From: Burkholderiaceae bacterium
GTDB taxonomy: Bacteria; Pseudomonadota; Gammaproteobacteria; Burkholderiales; Burkholderiaceae_C
Direction of reading: 5' to 3'
Assembly: GCA_030654805.1 (NCBI GenBank)
Contig: JAURWR010000131.1
Location: 1-36,591 of the forward strand
Length of the DNA: 36,591 nt
In this document: positions 1-7,437 of the stretch, in pieces
How positions within the stretch are numbered: the first letter of the stretch is position 1
How the letters are laid out: each line of letters opens with the position of its first letter
Made by a program: the position numbers and the translations under genes
The notes under the pieces: generated by a model
The model's input: the letters and a program-made list of their open reading frames with translations, nothing else
What the model was told of the DNA's origin: nothing
Databases searched by the model: none

Positions 1-82
1 TCCCATCCCGAACAGGACAGTGAAACGCCTCAGCGCCGATGATAGTGCGGGTTCCCGTGTGAAAGTAGGACATCGTCAGGCT
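1..82 (+). rRNA. rrf: 5S ribosomal RNA, 3' part
   Basis: The window opens inside a 5S rRNA. Conserved blocks are readable: CCCATCCCGAACAGG, GTGAAACGCC, AGCGCCGATGATAGT, and the 3' arm GAAAGTAGGACATCGTCAGG, in the usual order and spacing. The first third of the gene lies outside the window. The variant is typical of Betaproteobacteria. Upstream there should be 16S, tRNA and 23S genes. The exact 3' end is estimated from the usual ending of the family. Confidence 0.93.
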
Positions 83-90
83 ACTATTTG

Positions 91-121
91 AAACCCCCGT
101 GCCCCCAAGGTACGGGGGTTT
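91..121 (+). terminator. Rho-independent terminator of the rRNA operon
   Basis: A perfect 10-bp inverted repeat, AAACCCCCGT (91-100) and ACGGGGGTTT (112-121), encloses an 11-nt loop and starts nine bases after the 5S end. The A/T ends of the stem give the required U-rich 3' side (TTTCTGCTTT). Position and shape fit the end of an rrn transcript. Confidence 0.88.
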
Positions 122-122
122 C

Positions 123-452
123 TGCTTTGTGGACGCAGTAAATCCTTGAGCGTCCAGCTGCCCCACCTTGACGACCGCGCGATCAGTCGCTCGGCGGTGA
201 GCGTCTTGCCATCCCACCTTGCTTGCCGGCGATAGGCGCTTGAGGATGGCGTCCACCTATTATTCATTGGTGGACGCCTATGCATCCCAAATCTGGGCCT
301 CGGCGCGCCACAGCGATGAACTCAAGGCCAATCTGGTCCTGTCGAGATTCGTGAGGAACTCGACATTTCGGCCCCTGCGGATCGTTCAACCGACCGTCGG
401 GCGCCCTGGCGAACGGACAGAATTCGGTCATCCCGCCACGCCCACACATCCC
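123..452. other. Gene-poor stretch with a strong hairpin
   Basis: No convincing gene is visible between the rRNA terminator and the flagellar-type gene. The open frames here have no recognisable domain and poor start context. The one clear structure is a perfect 10-bp inverted repeat, GGCGTCCACC (248-257) and GGTGGACGCC (269-278), around an AT-rich 11-nt loop. No T-run follows it, so it is not an obvious intrinsic terminator. The stretch could be an eroded mobile-element remnant, but no transposase motif was recognised. Confidence 0.5.
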
Positions 453-752
453 ATGTTGCCCGCTTCTGCAATCAGCCTCTCCGGAATGAACGCTGCGCAA
501 ACCGCGCTGGGTGTCTCGGCGCACAACATCGCCAATTTGGCGACGAGCGGTTTTCGGCGCCAGGAGGTGGTCCAGTCGACGGCGGTCAACGGCGGCGTCG
601 CGACCTCACTGACGCAGGCCTCCGAGGCCGGAAGCGCCATCGAGACGGACTTCGTCGGTCAACTGATGGCCAAAAACGCGTTCCTGGCGAACTGGGCGGT
701 GTTCCGAACGAGCAACAAGATGCTCGGGGCACTGTTGAACGAAAAGGGCTGA
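453..752 (+). CDS. Short flagellar basal-body rod-like protein
   Basis: A 99-residue protein with only the two end segments of the flagellar rod/hook family. Near the N-terminus is the helix ISLSGMNAAQTALGVSAHNI followed by the family signature ANLATSGFRR. At the C-terminus is a second amphipathic helix (about residues 67-97) with the usual VGQLMAKNAFLANWAVFRT pattern. Rod and hook proteins are exported by the flagellar type III apparatus and pair these two helices. The central domain of FlgC, FlgF or FlgG is missing. The open frame extends further upstream, but the flagellar homology begins at the ATG at 453, so that start was chosen. No other flagellar gene is nearby. Orphan proteins of this kind are, to my knowledge, found in several Burkholderiales; the role is unknown. 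Confidence 0.72.
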   Translation: MLPASAISLSGMNAAQTALGVSAHNIANLATSGFRRQEVVQSTAVNGGVATSLTQASEAGSAIETDFVGQLMAKNAFLANWAVFRTSNKMLGALLNEKG

Positions 753-769
753 CGCCGGCGCAGAACCGC

Positions 770-1066
770 CGCCTGGCAGGTCGAAGCGAATCACCCGATG
801 GTGTTTTGCCGGGCAGCCAGCTCTGCGCCCAGGGCTCCCAAGTGTGCAGGCTGCCGCCGAAGCCGTGGATGAGGATCGCGGACCGGTGCGGCCACCGGTC
901 CGCTGTCTCGAAAATGCAGCCGCACGTCGGCGACTTCCATGAGGTCGGACGGTGCATCGCGGTATCGGGATTCGAGGACAGCTCGGTCCCAGTCCGGTGT
1001 CCACAACAGGAAGGCGATCAGCAGAACGACCAGCACGATGGATGGCGTGAGCACTGCGAACTTCAC
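770..1066 (-). pseudogene. Decayed alpha/beta hydrolase, frameshifted and truncated
   Basis: Reading leftward from a GTG at 1066, 17 nt after the stop of the esterase-BVMO gene, a normal N-terminus appears: one membrane segment (VLTPSIVLVVLLIAFLLW) and then DVRLHFRDSG. The frame is then lost near 875. The next stretch of the family, ILIHGFGGSLHTWEPWAQSW, is in another frame. A second shift at a run of four A near 807-812 moves the reading to HHRVIRFDLPG. After about 780 the similarity stops, before the nucleophile elbow and the rest of the catalytic triad. Two shifts plus loss of the C-terminal two thirds make this a pseudogene. The intact protein would have been a membrane-anchored alpha/beta hydrolase co-transcribed with the monooxygenase. 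Confidence 0.75.
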
Positions 1067-1082
1067 CCTGAGATGGTGAAGC

Positions 1083-3500
1083 TCAGCGAGCTGCCTTGGA
1101 ATCGAAGGCGTAGTCTGCCAAATCGGGTTGTCGCACTGCCTGCACGTATTCACGTGTGAAGCCCGGGAACAGCGCGAACACCCTGCCGTTCTCCATGCGG
1201 TACCAGCTGCGGCACTGGCTCCACACCGATCTGCCCAACCGCGCCTGCAGTCGCTCGTTGTGTTCGCGCAGCACCTCGGGGCGGACATCGATCCAGCGGT
1301 GGTTGCCCGCGCGCACCGCCTGCATGCAGGCGATGGCGTGGTCGGCTGCAGGCTCGATGAAGAGCAGCGTCGAGGTGTGGCCGGTGGCGGTATTCGGCCC
1401 CAGCATCAGGAACAGGTTGGGAAAGCCCGACACGGTGATGCCGTGATACGCCTCGGGGCCCTGCGCCCAGGTGTCGCTGAGCGTGCGGCCCAGCCGGCCG
1501 GTGACCCGGATCGATGACAGCAGATGCGCCACGTCGAAGCCGGTGGCGCAGACCAGCGCGTCGATCGTGCGTTCGCGGCCGTCGGCAGTGACGATGCCGT
1601 GCGCGGTGATGCGCTTGACCGCATCGGTCACCAGCTCGACATTCGGCCGCATCAGCGCCGGATAGAAGTCGTTCGAGTAGATGATGCGTTTGCAGCCCAG
1701 CGGGTAAGGCGGCACGAGCTTCTGCCGCAGCGCCTCGTCAGCCACCTGCTTCTTGAGGTGCGCGCCTGCCGCAGCCAGCAGCGCACGGCGTGCCAGCGTG
1801 CCTTCATCGAAGCCGCTGCGACCCCATTCGAGCACCTGGGTCCAGTTCCAGCGGACCATCGCTGCATACGGCGGAAAGTGCGCCAGCAGACGATCGAGTC
1901 CGGTGTACAAGCGGTCGCGCCGTGGCAACACCCAGTTGGCGGTGCGCTGGAACACATGCAGTTGCTGCGCCTTTTCTGCGATCGGCGCCACCAGTTGGGA
2001 CGCGGTCGACCCGGTGCCGATCACCGCGACCCGCTGGCCCGACATCGCATAACCATGGTCCCAGCGTGCCGAATGCAGACGCTCGCCCTGGAAGTCGCCG
2101 AGGCCCGGGATGTCCGGCCAGCGCGGCTGACTCAGCGGGCCGGCACTGCACATGAAGAAGCGCGAGCGCAGCGCAGATCGCGCGCCAGCCGCGCCTTCGA
2201 CGTCGAATCGCCAATGGCCACTCGAATCGTCGAAGCGGGCCTCGGTGATGCGCGTGCCCAGGCGGATGTGCGCCAGCAGCCCGAAGCGCGCGGCGACCCG
2301 CTGCATGTAGGCCTGGATCTCTGGCGCCCCGGCGAAGCGACGCGTCCAGCTGGGGTTGGACGCGAAGGAAAACGAATACACCGGCGCGGGCACGTCGACG
2401 TGGGCGCCCGGATAGGTGTTGTCCCACCAGGTGCCGCCCAGGCCGTCCTGCTTCTCCAGGATCACGAAGTCGTGGATGCCGGCGCGCTTGAGCTTCACGG
2501 CGGCGCATAGCCCCGACATGCCGGCACCGAGGATCACGACCTCGTGGTCCGAGGCTCGGGTGCCGGCCGCGTCAGCGGCTGTCGCCACGGGCCGCATCAG
2601 GAAGCGGGCGACCCGCTCAATCGCCTCGTCCGCGCTGCGCAGCACGCCGCCGTTCGTCTGGAACACATGCCAGCGGTGCGCGGTGATCTCGCACCGGGTC
2701 TCGACGTCGGAAGCCAGCAGCGCCGCTTCGAGTTGCAGTGCCTGGCCGTGCAGCAATTCGTCGGTGCCCGCCTGGATCAACGTCGGAGGCAGCCCGCGCA
2801 GGTCTGCAAAAAGCGGTGATGCGAGCGGCGCGTCGGCGGAGGTGCTGCCCAGGTAGTGCGCGGCACAGGCGGCGGCCCAGGCCACGCTGAGCATCGCCTC
2901 GCCGGGTGGCTCGGTCTTTGGCGCATCTTGCATGGCCACATCGACCCAGGGCGAGAACAGCACCAGCGCTGCGGGCAGCGTCGAGCCAGCGTCGCGCAGC
3001 GCCAGCGCGCTGGCGAGCGCCAGGCCACCGCCTGCTGAATCGCCGGCAAGCACCACCGGGCGGCCCTCGGCGCTCAGCGCCCGAAACGCGGCGACCGCGT
3101 CGTCGAGCCCTGCCGGGAATCGGTGCTCGGGCGCCAGCCGGTAGTCGAGCGAGAACACCGGCAAACCGGTCACCAGCGCCAGTCGCGCGGTCAGTGACCG
3201 GTGCGTGACGGGCGAGCCGACACAGTACGCGCCTCCGTGCAGGTACAGCACGACGCCGGCCGGTGCGGTCGGTGCCTGCGACGATCGCAGCCATTCGCCA
3301 GGCACACCGCCGACCTGTCCGGCCTCGATCGACACGCCCTTCGGCAGCAGAGTGGTGCGGGACAGCCCGAGCAGACAGCGGCGTTGAAAATCGATCGACC
3401 AGCGCGGCGAGAACACCGGCTTTAACAGCAGCTTCAGCGAGGCGCGCAACAACGCAGCCTTCAGTCCTTCGGTGATACCTCTTGGCTGGTAGACGATCAT
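1083..3500 (-). CDS. Esterase / Baeyer-Villiger monooxygenase fusion
   Basis: An 805-residue fusion. Residues 1-305 are a hormone-sensitive-lipase-type alpha/beta hydrolase: oxyanion HGG at 88-90, GDSAGG with nucleophile Ser155, Asp247 in GTDELL and His278. Residues 318-805 are a flavin monooxygenase: FAD-binding GAGMSG (325-330), GGTWWDNTYPGAHVDVP, the Baeyer-Villiger fingerprint FxGxxxHxxxW as FQGERLHSARWD, and NADPH-binding GTGSTAS. Known family chemistry suggests that the C-terminal half turns a ketone into an ester or lactone and the N-terminal half hydrolyses it, in one cytoplasmic polypeptide. The substrate is not predictable. The ATG at 3500 has AAGG 10 nt upstream; an in-frame TTG at 3518 is less likely. 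A broken hydrolase gene follows directly. Confidence 0.93.
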   Translation of the reverse strand: MIVYQPRGITEGLKAALLRASLKLLLKPVFSPRWSIDFQRRCLLGLSRTTLLPKGVSIEAGQVGGVPGEWLRSSQAPTAPAGVVLYLHGGAYCVGSPVTHRSLTARLALVTGLPVFSLDYRLAPEHRFPAGLDDAVAAFRALSAEGRPVVLAGDSAGGGLALASALALRDAGSTLPAALVLFSPWVDVAMQDAPKTEPPGEAMLSVAWAAACAAHYLGSTSADAPLASPLFADLRGLPPTLIQAGTDELLHGQALQLEAALLASDVETRCEITAHRWHVFQTNGGVLRSADEAIERVARFLMRPVATAADAAGTRASDHEVVILGAGMSGLCAAVKLKRAGIHDFVILEKQDGLGGTWWDNTYPGAHVDVPAPVYSFSFASNPSWTRRFAGAPEIQAYMQRVAARFGLLAHIRLGTRITEARFDDSSGHWRFDVEGAAGARSALRSRFFMCSAGPLSQPRWPDIPGLGDFQGERLHSARWDHGYAMSGQRVAVIGTGSTASQLVAPIAEKAQQLHVFQRTANWVLPRRDRLYTGLDRLLAHFPPYAAMVRWNWTQVLEWGRSGFDEGTLARRALLAAAGAHLKKQVADEALRQKLVPPYPLGCKRIIYSNDFYPALMRPNVELVTDAVKRITAHGIVTADGRERTIDALVCATGFDVAHLLSSIRVTGRLGRTLSDTWAQGPEAYHGITVSGFPNLFLMLGPNTATGHTSTLLFIEPAADHAIACMQAVRAGNHRWIDVRPEVLREHNERLQARLGRSVWSQCRSWYRMENGRVFALFPGFTREYVQAVRQPDLADYAFDSKAAR

Positions 3501-3584
3501 CGCGGCTGCGCCTTGCAAAGTGAGGATCGTACCGGCCCGGTTTCATCGGCATTTCTGCACGGCGTTTCGGACTGCCGAGCAAAT

Positions 3585-3603
3585 TGATACATCGTGATAC
3601 ATC
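3585..3603. promoter_or_regulatory. Tandem 9-bp direct repeat between divergent genes
   Basis: TGATACATC occurs twice, separated by one G (3585-3593 and 3595-3603), giving a repeat period of 10 bp, one helical turn. It lies 85 bp upstream of the esterase-BVMO start and 116 bp upstream of the response-regulator start. Direct repeats on the same helix face are typical of AraC/XylS-type or similar activator sites. That it controls the monooxygenase is inference; no regulator gene is adjacent. Confidence 0.45.
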
Positions 3604-3718
3604 CTTTAACTGCTTCACCGGTACGCTCGATGGGGTCGGATTTTTCGGAGACGCTCTTGCAGGCCTGGTGCGTGCAAACCGGTGTGGTGTCAGTGACGGA
3701 TGGGGGGTCCGTGCGACG

Positions 3719-4915
3719 ATGAATGACTATCTTTTGTGGGGCGCTGGCGCGGTGCTGGTTCTGCTCGTGGCGTTGCTGCTGGTGCGGCGCCGCAGTGCGC
3801 CGGCGCTGCGGCGGGATCAGTCCAAGAATCGGCAACAGCCTTCTGACGCTGTGACACGCGCCGCCGATGCGGTGCCATCGCGATCGCGCGGAGCGTCTCA
3901 GTTCGATACCGCCAACGCTGTCCACGAAATGGAGCTGGCACCCAGGGCCGGCGTCGATGTGCCGCTGGAGGCCGACCGCGAAGCCGCGCAAGCTGCCGAG
4001 CTGGCAGCTCGTGCCGAGGCAGACCGTGAAGCCGCCGAATGGGAAGCCCGCCTCGTTGCGCAGTTGCTCGCCGATCAGGAGCGCGAGCGGGCTGCGATCG
4101 AAGCCGAGCGCCTGGCCGCCGAAGCGGCCGCGAATGAACCGCCTCCACCTGACGAGAGGGCCGTTCGCGAGCAAGCCGACCGCGAAGCCGCCGAATGGGA
4201 GGCGAAGCTGGTCGCACAGCGACTCGCCGACGAAGAAATCCGACGTGTCGAAGCCGAGCGGCTGGCTGCCGAGACCGCTGCGGCCGAGCAGTTGCAGCGT
4301 GACATCGCGGCCCATGTGGCGCTGGAGCGGGCCGCCCAGGATCGTTTTGAGCGCGCTGCTGATGAGCAACTGGCCCGGCTTGAAGCGCAGCGCATGGCCG
4401 AAGCAGCGCAAGCTGAAGCCGAGGCGGCCCGCATTGCTGCGGCGGCTTTGGCTGCAGCGTCGGCGGAAGCGGCTTTCACCACGTCGTTGGAGCCCGCTGC
4501 GGCCGTGCTGGCTGTCGCTGCCGGCCCGCGCACGCCCGAACAATGCCTGGTGATGATCGCCGACGACTCCAAGGTGGTGCGGGTCAAGACCAGCCGACTG
4601 CTCGCGAAGCACCTGTACCGCGTGTCGCTGGCCGAGGACGGACTCGACGCAGCGCGCCAGATCGAGATTGACCTGCCCCATGTGCTGATCACCGACGTCG
4701 AGATGCCCGGCATGGACGGGTTCGAGTTGACGCGTCAGGTGCGCAGCAATCCGCGCACCGCGCACATCCCGATCGTGATGATCACGGCCGACGATGAAAA
4801 GCACCGTGCCGACGCGCTCGAAGCCGGTGTCAGCGTGCTGCTCAGCAAGCCGTATCCCGAAGACCAGTTGCTGTCGTACCTGCAGTCGACGCTGAGCGGC
4901 GCGGCAGCGCACTGA
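3719..4915 (+). CDS. Membrane-anchored response regulator with Ala/Glu-rich coiled linker
   Basis: A 398-residue protein in three parts. Residues 4-22 form a single membrane helix followed by RRR, which suggests that the rest is cytoplasmic. Residues about 80-250 are rich in Ala, Glu, Arg and Gln with coiled-coil character and include two near-identical blocks: ADREAAEWEARLVAQLLAD (101-119) and ADREAAEWEAKLVAQRLAD (153-171), each followed by an EAERLAAE motif. Residues 275-395 are a receiver domain with acidic pair Asp282/Asp283, phospho-acceptor Asp326 in LITDVEMPGMDGF, Thr356 and Lys377 in SKPY. There is no output domain, as in PilG/CheY-type regulators, so it probably signals by protein contact. 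The frame is open further upstream, but the ATG at 3719 begins directly before the membrane helix. Confidence 0.85.
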   Translation: MNDYLLWGAGAVLVLLVALLLVRRRSAPALRRDQSKNRQQPSDAVTRAADAVPSRSRGASQFDTANAVHEMELAPRAGVDVPLEADREAAQAAELAARAEADREAAEWEARLVAQLLADQERERAAIEAERLAAEAAANEPPPPDERAVREQADREAAEWEAKLVAQRLADEEIRRVEAERLAAETAAAEQLQRDIAAHVALERAAQDRFERAADEQLARLEAQRMAEAAQAEAEAARIAAAALAAASAEAAFTTSLEPAAAVLAVAAGPRTPEQCLVMIADDSKVVRVKTSRLLAKHLYRVSLAEDGLDAARQIEIDLPHVLITDVEMPGMDGFELTRQVRSNPRTAHIPIVMITADDEKHRADALEAGVSVLLSKPYPEDQLLSYLQSTLSGAAAH

Positions 4916-4988
4916 CATTCCCCGGCGCTGCTGCCCGCGCGGCGCCTCGGCAAGGGGGCATGATCGCGAGCAACCGGACGGAGATTCC

Positions 4989-6569
4989 ATGGACGACAAG
5001 CTCATCGTCAGCAACCGCCGCGCGCTGAAGTCCAAGTACGGCGCGGGCGGCTTTGCGAAAGTGCTGGGCGCGGTGCGCGCGCTGATCGCAGCCGACAAGC
5101 AGCGTGGCATCCGCAGCCGGCTGGTGTTCATCGACGATGCGGCGGCGATGAAGAAACTGAAGGCCCCGCCGGTCACCGTTGCGTCGAGTCCGAGGCAGGC
5201 GAAGGCGGCGATCGATGCGGTGTTCCGCGCCACCGACCCCGAGTACCTGATGATCCTCGGCTCGCCCGACGTGGTGCCGCAGCAGGACCTGATCAACCCG
5301 CTGTACTCGCCGCCCGACGACGACCCCGATGCCTGCGCCTGGGGCGATCTGCCCTACGCCTGCGAGGCCGGCTACTCGCGCGATGTGTCGGCCTTCAAGG
5401 GTCCGACGCGGGTCGTCGGTCGACTGCCCGACCTGGCCGGCGCCAGGGATCCGTCCTACCTGCTCGGTGTGCTCGACCGTGCAGCCCGTTACCAGCCGCG
5501 AGACGTGGCCGACTACGGCGCGTACTTCGGGCTGTCGACCCGCACGTGGCGCGAATCGACCGCGCTCAGCCTGTTCAACATCTTCGGCAATTCGAAGGAG
5601 CTGACGCTGTCGCCACCGGCGAGTGCCAAAAATTCGGACGCACGCCTGGCGCCGCTGATGCATTTCATCAACTGCCACGGCGGGCAGGCCGACCCGCAGT
5701 TCTACGGTGAGGATGCGAAGCACCACTTTCCGGTGTCGCTCTCCAGCACCGCGATTGCCGGCCGGATCCACCCCGGCACCGTGGCGGCGGCCGAATGCTG
5801 CTATGGCGGCGAGATGTACGACTCGGTGACGCTGGGCCTGCCGATGCCGATCGGCCAGCATTACCTGGCGCAGGGCGCGTTCGCGTTCGTCGGCAGCTCG
5901 ACCATCGCCTACGGCCCGGCCGACAGCAACGGCGCCGCCGACCTGCTGACGCAGTACTTCCTGCTCGCGGTGCTGGAAGGCGCGTCGACCGGCCGCGCGA
6001 TGCTGATGGCACGGCAGCGCTTCGTGCAGCAGACGGCCGAACTCGACCCGATGGACCTGAAGACGCTGGCGCAGTTCAGCCTGCTCGGGGATCCGGCGGT
6101 GCACCCGGCGCGCGTGCCGAATGCGACGGTGGTGCCACGCGGTGTCGCGTCGTCCGATGCGCTGCGCCTGCAGCGCCGAGAGCGCCGCGCCAAGCTGCGC
6201 GCGGCCGGCGATTTTCTCGAAGCGACAAAGCCGGCGACGTCGCTGCCGCAGGTCGACGCGCCGTGCTCGGCGCAGGTGCGTCAGGCGCTGGCCCGCATCG
6301 CGCAGAGTGCCGGCCTGGGGGCGAATCAGGCCTTCGTTTCGTATGTGGTGCAGGGCGGCGCTGTCGGTGCATCGGCGGCCCCGGTTGCCAGCAGCCGCAC
6401 CTTGCGTGGCAAAGCGCCGGCGGCGACCATGCCGACCCGGTATCACGTCGCGATCGCGACACCGTCTCGTCCGACCCGGACCGCAGCGGCACCGCATTCC
6501 GCGGTGGCGGCGGTCGCACGCGAGGTCGACGGGCGCATCGTCGCCTACCGCGTCTACGTGCAGCGGTAG
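4989..6569 (+). CDS. Cytosolic gingipain-like (C25, clan CD) cysteine peptidase
   Basis: A 526-residue protein with the layout of a C25/caspase-fold peptidase. After a Rossmann-like N-terminal half (LMILGSPDVVP at 87-97, then GRLPDL) comes the His block LMHFINCHGG with His230, then the Cys block TVAAAECCYGG with Cys270/Cys271. The C-terminal end of the domain shows GAFAFVGSSTIAYG and FSLLGDPAVHP, as in gingipain-type domains. About 150 further residues follow: an Ala/Pro-rich linker and a final beta-rich segment ending DGRIVAYRVYVQR. There is no signal peptide, prodomain or sorting domain, unlike secreted gingipains, so it should act in the cytoplasm. GGAG lies 9 nt before the ATG. The next gene starts 2 nt after the stop. 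Substrate and trigger are unknown. Confidence 0.78.
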   Translation: MDDKLIVSNRRALKSKYGAGGFAKVLGAVRALIAADKQRGIRSRLVFIDDAAAMKKLKAPPVTVASSPRQAKAAIDAVFRATDPEYLMILGSPDVVPQQDLINPLYSPPDDDPDACAWGDLPYACEAGYSRDVSAFKGPTRVVGRLPDLAGARDPSYLLGVLDRAARYQPRDVADYGAYFGLSTRTWRESTALSLFNIFGNSKELTLSPPASAKNSDARLAPLMHFINCHGGQADPQFYGEDAKHHFPVSLSSTAIAGRIHPGTVAAAECCYGGEMYDSVTLGLPMPIGQHYLAQGAFAFVGSSTIAYGPADSNGAADLLTQYFLLAVLEGASTGRAMLMARQRFVQQTAELDPMDLKTLAQFSLLGDPAVHPARVPNATVVPRGVASSDALRLQRRERRAKLRAAGDFLEATKPATSLPQVDAPCSAQVRQALARIAQSAGLGANQAFVSYVVQGGAVGASAAPVASSRTLRGKAPAATMPTRYHVAIATPSRPTRTAAAPHSAVAAVAREVDGRIVAYRVYVQR

Positions 6570-6571
6570 AG

Positions 6572-6844
6572 ATGGCGAGCACCGCCGACCCCGGGCCGCA
6601 GCGCGTCGATGCGCTGGCGGGCACCGTGGTGGCCGGGCCGGTCGGCGCCGGCAGCAAGAGCGAACGCGCGGCGGTGTGGATCGAGACGGCTCAGGGTCGC
6701 TATCTGCTGCGCCGGAAGGTGGGCCCGAGCCACGGCGATGCGACGCTCGATCGCTATGTCGGACAGCGCGTGGTCTGCTGCGGCTTCATCGTGGGCCATT
6801 CGCTGCTGGCCGAGCACATCGAAGTGGTCGGCGCGAGCGGCTGA
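6572..6844 (+). CDS. Small beta-rich partner protein of the C25-like peptidase
   Basis: A 90-residue protein that begins 2 nt after the stop codon of the peptidase gene, so the two are almost certainly co-translated. It has alternating hydrophobic strands: a first strand GTVVAGP, a motif GSKSERAAVWIET, then GRYLLRRK, LDRYVGQRVVCCGFIVG and a last strand LLAEHIEVVG. The pattern resembles a small OB-like barrel, but no family was named with certainty. There is no signal peptide or membrane segment. It could be an inhibitor, adaptor or ligand sensor of the peptidase; this rests on position alone. Cys-Cys in VVCCGF is notable beside a cysteine peptidase. Confidence 0.7.
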   Translation: MASTADPGPQRVDALAGTVVAGPVGAGSKSERAAVWIETAQGRYLLRRKVGPSHGDATLDRYVGQRVVCCGFIVGHSLLAEHIEVVGASG

Positions 6845-6853
6845 GCCCGAGTC

Positions 6854-7435
6854 TCACGACCAGAACGTGAGAACCTCGTCGGCCGTGGGCTTGACGTGTT
6901 TCGCCCGGCGATCCAGTGATGGCGTGCCGATCGCGATCCAGCCGACCAGCGCCTCGCCGGGGCCGCAGAACGCCGCGGTCAGCAGCGGTGAACGTGCCTT
7001 CGCACCGCTCAGCATCTTGGCGCCGTACCCCAGCGCCTGGGCAGCCAGCAGGAAGTGCGCGATCGCGCCGCCGATGCAGGCCCACTGCTCGTGCGCCGGC
7101 ACCTGCGGATGTCCGAGGTCGATGCGGGCGATCACCGCCACCGTCACCGGCGCCTTCAACGCGCGATCGCGATCGAGGCCCGCGCCTTCGGCGTCCTTGC
7201 CGGCCGCCACCGCCGCCTGTTCGAACAGCGCGGCCATGCGTGCGCGCGCCTCGCCGCGCACCGCGCGGAACCGGAACGGCACCAGCGCAGCGTGGTCTGG
7301 CGCGCGCAACGCGGCCTCGGTCAGCGTGCGCAACTCGTCGTCGCTCGGTCCAGGTTCGATCAGGTAGCGCTGGCCGATCGAATGGCGATCGAGCAGGGCT
7401 TCGAGAAGCAGGGGGAGGGTGTCGGGTGGATTCAT
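6854..7435 (-). CDS. Nitroreductase family flavoprotein (YdjA-like)
   Basis: A 193-residue protein of the small nitroreductase group. The FMN-binding N-terminal pattern RHSIGQRYLIEPGPSDDEL and ALRAPDHAALVPFRF (about 16-58) is clear. A central helix, AHEQWACIGGAIAHFLLAAQALGYGAKMLSG, and the C-terminal GWIAIGTP are also typical. Such enzymes use FMN and NAD(P)H to reduce nitro or quinone compounds; the true substrate is not known. The ATG lies 2 nt after the stop of the second permease gene, so it is the last gene of the DsrE-Phn operon. No link between nitroreductases and phosphonate import is established, which makes the pairing odd. Confidence 0.88.
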   Translation of the reverse strand: MNPPDTLPLLLEALLDRHSIGQRYLIEPGPSDDELRTLTEAALRAPDHAALVPFRFRAVRGEARARMAALFEQAAVAAGKDAEGAGLDRDRALKAPVTVAVIARIDLGHPQVPAHEQWACIGGAIAHFLLAAQALGYGAKMLSGAKARSPLLTAAFCGPGEALVGWIAIGTPSLDRRAKHVKPTADEVLTFWS

Positions 7436-7437
7436 GG

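Noticed and set aside
1-300. tRNA gene after the 5S rRNA
   Set aside because: No cloverleaf arms or GGTTCGANTCC-type T-loop were found after the terminator.
219-452. N-terminal extension of the flagellar rod-like protein
   Set aside because: No similarity to the family and no ribosome-binding site at the upstream start; the hairpin at 248-278 lies inside it.
4075-4553. Tandem repeat in DNA suggesting a mobile or phase-variable repeat
   Set aside because: The repetition is at protein level, diverged at codon level, and fits an expanded coiled coil; it is not an exact DNA repeat.
3497-5296. Minus-strand open frame opposite the response regulator
   Set aside because: No motif; it covers the complement of an Ala/Glu-rich coil, which lacks stops in the other frames.
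4842-6497. Long minus-strand open frame opposite the C25-like peptidase
   Set aside because: Arg/Gly/His-rich without domains; it mirrors a frame with clear peptidase motifs and a good ribosome-binding site, so it is a high-GC shadow.
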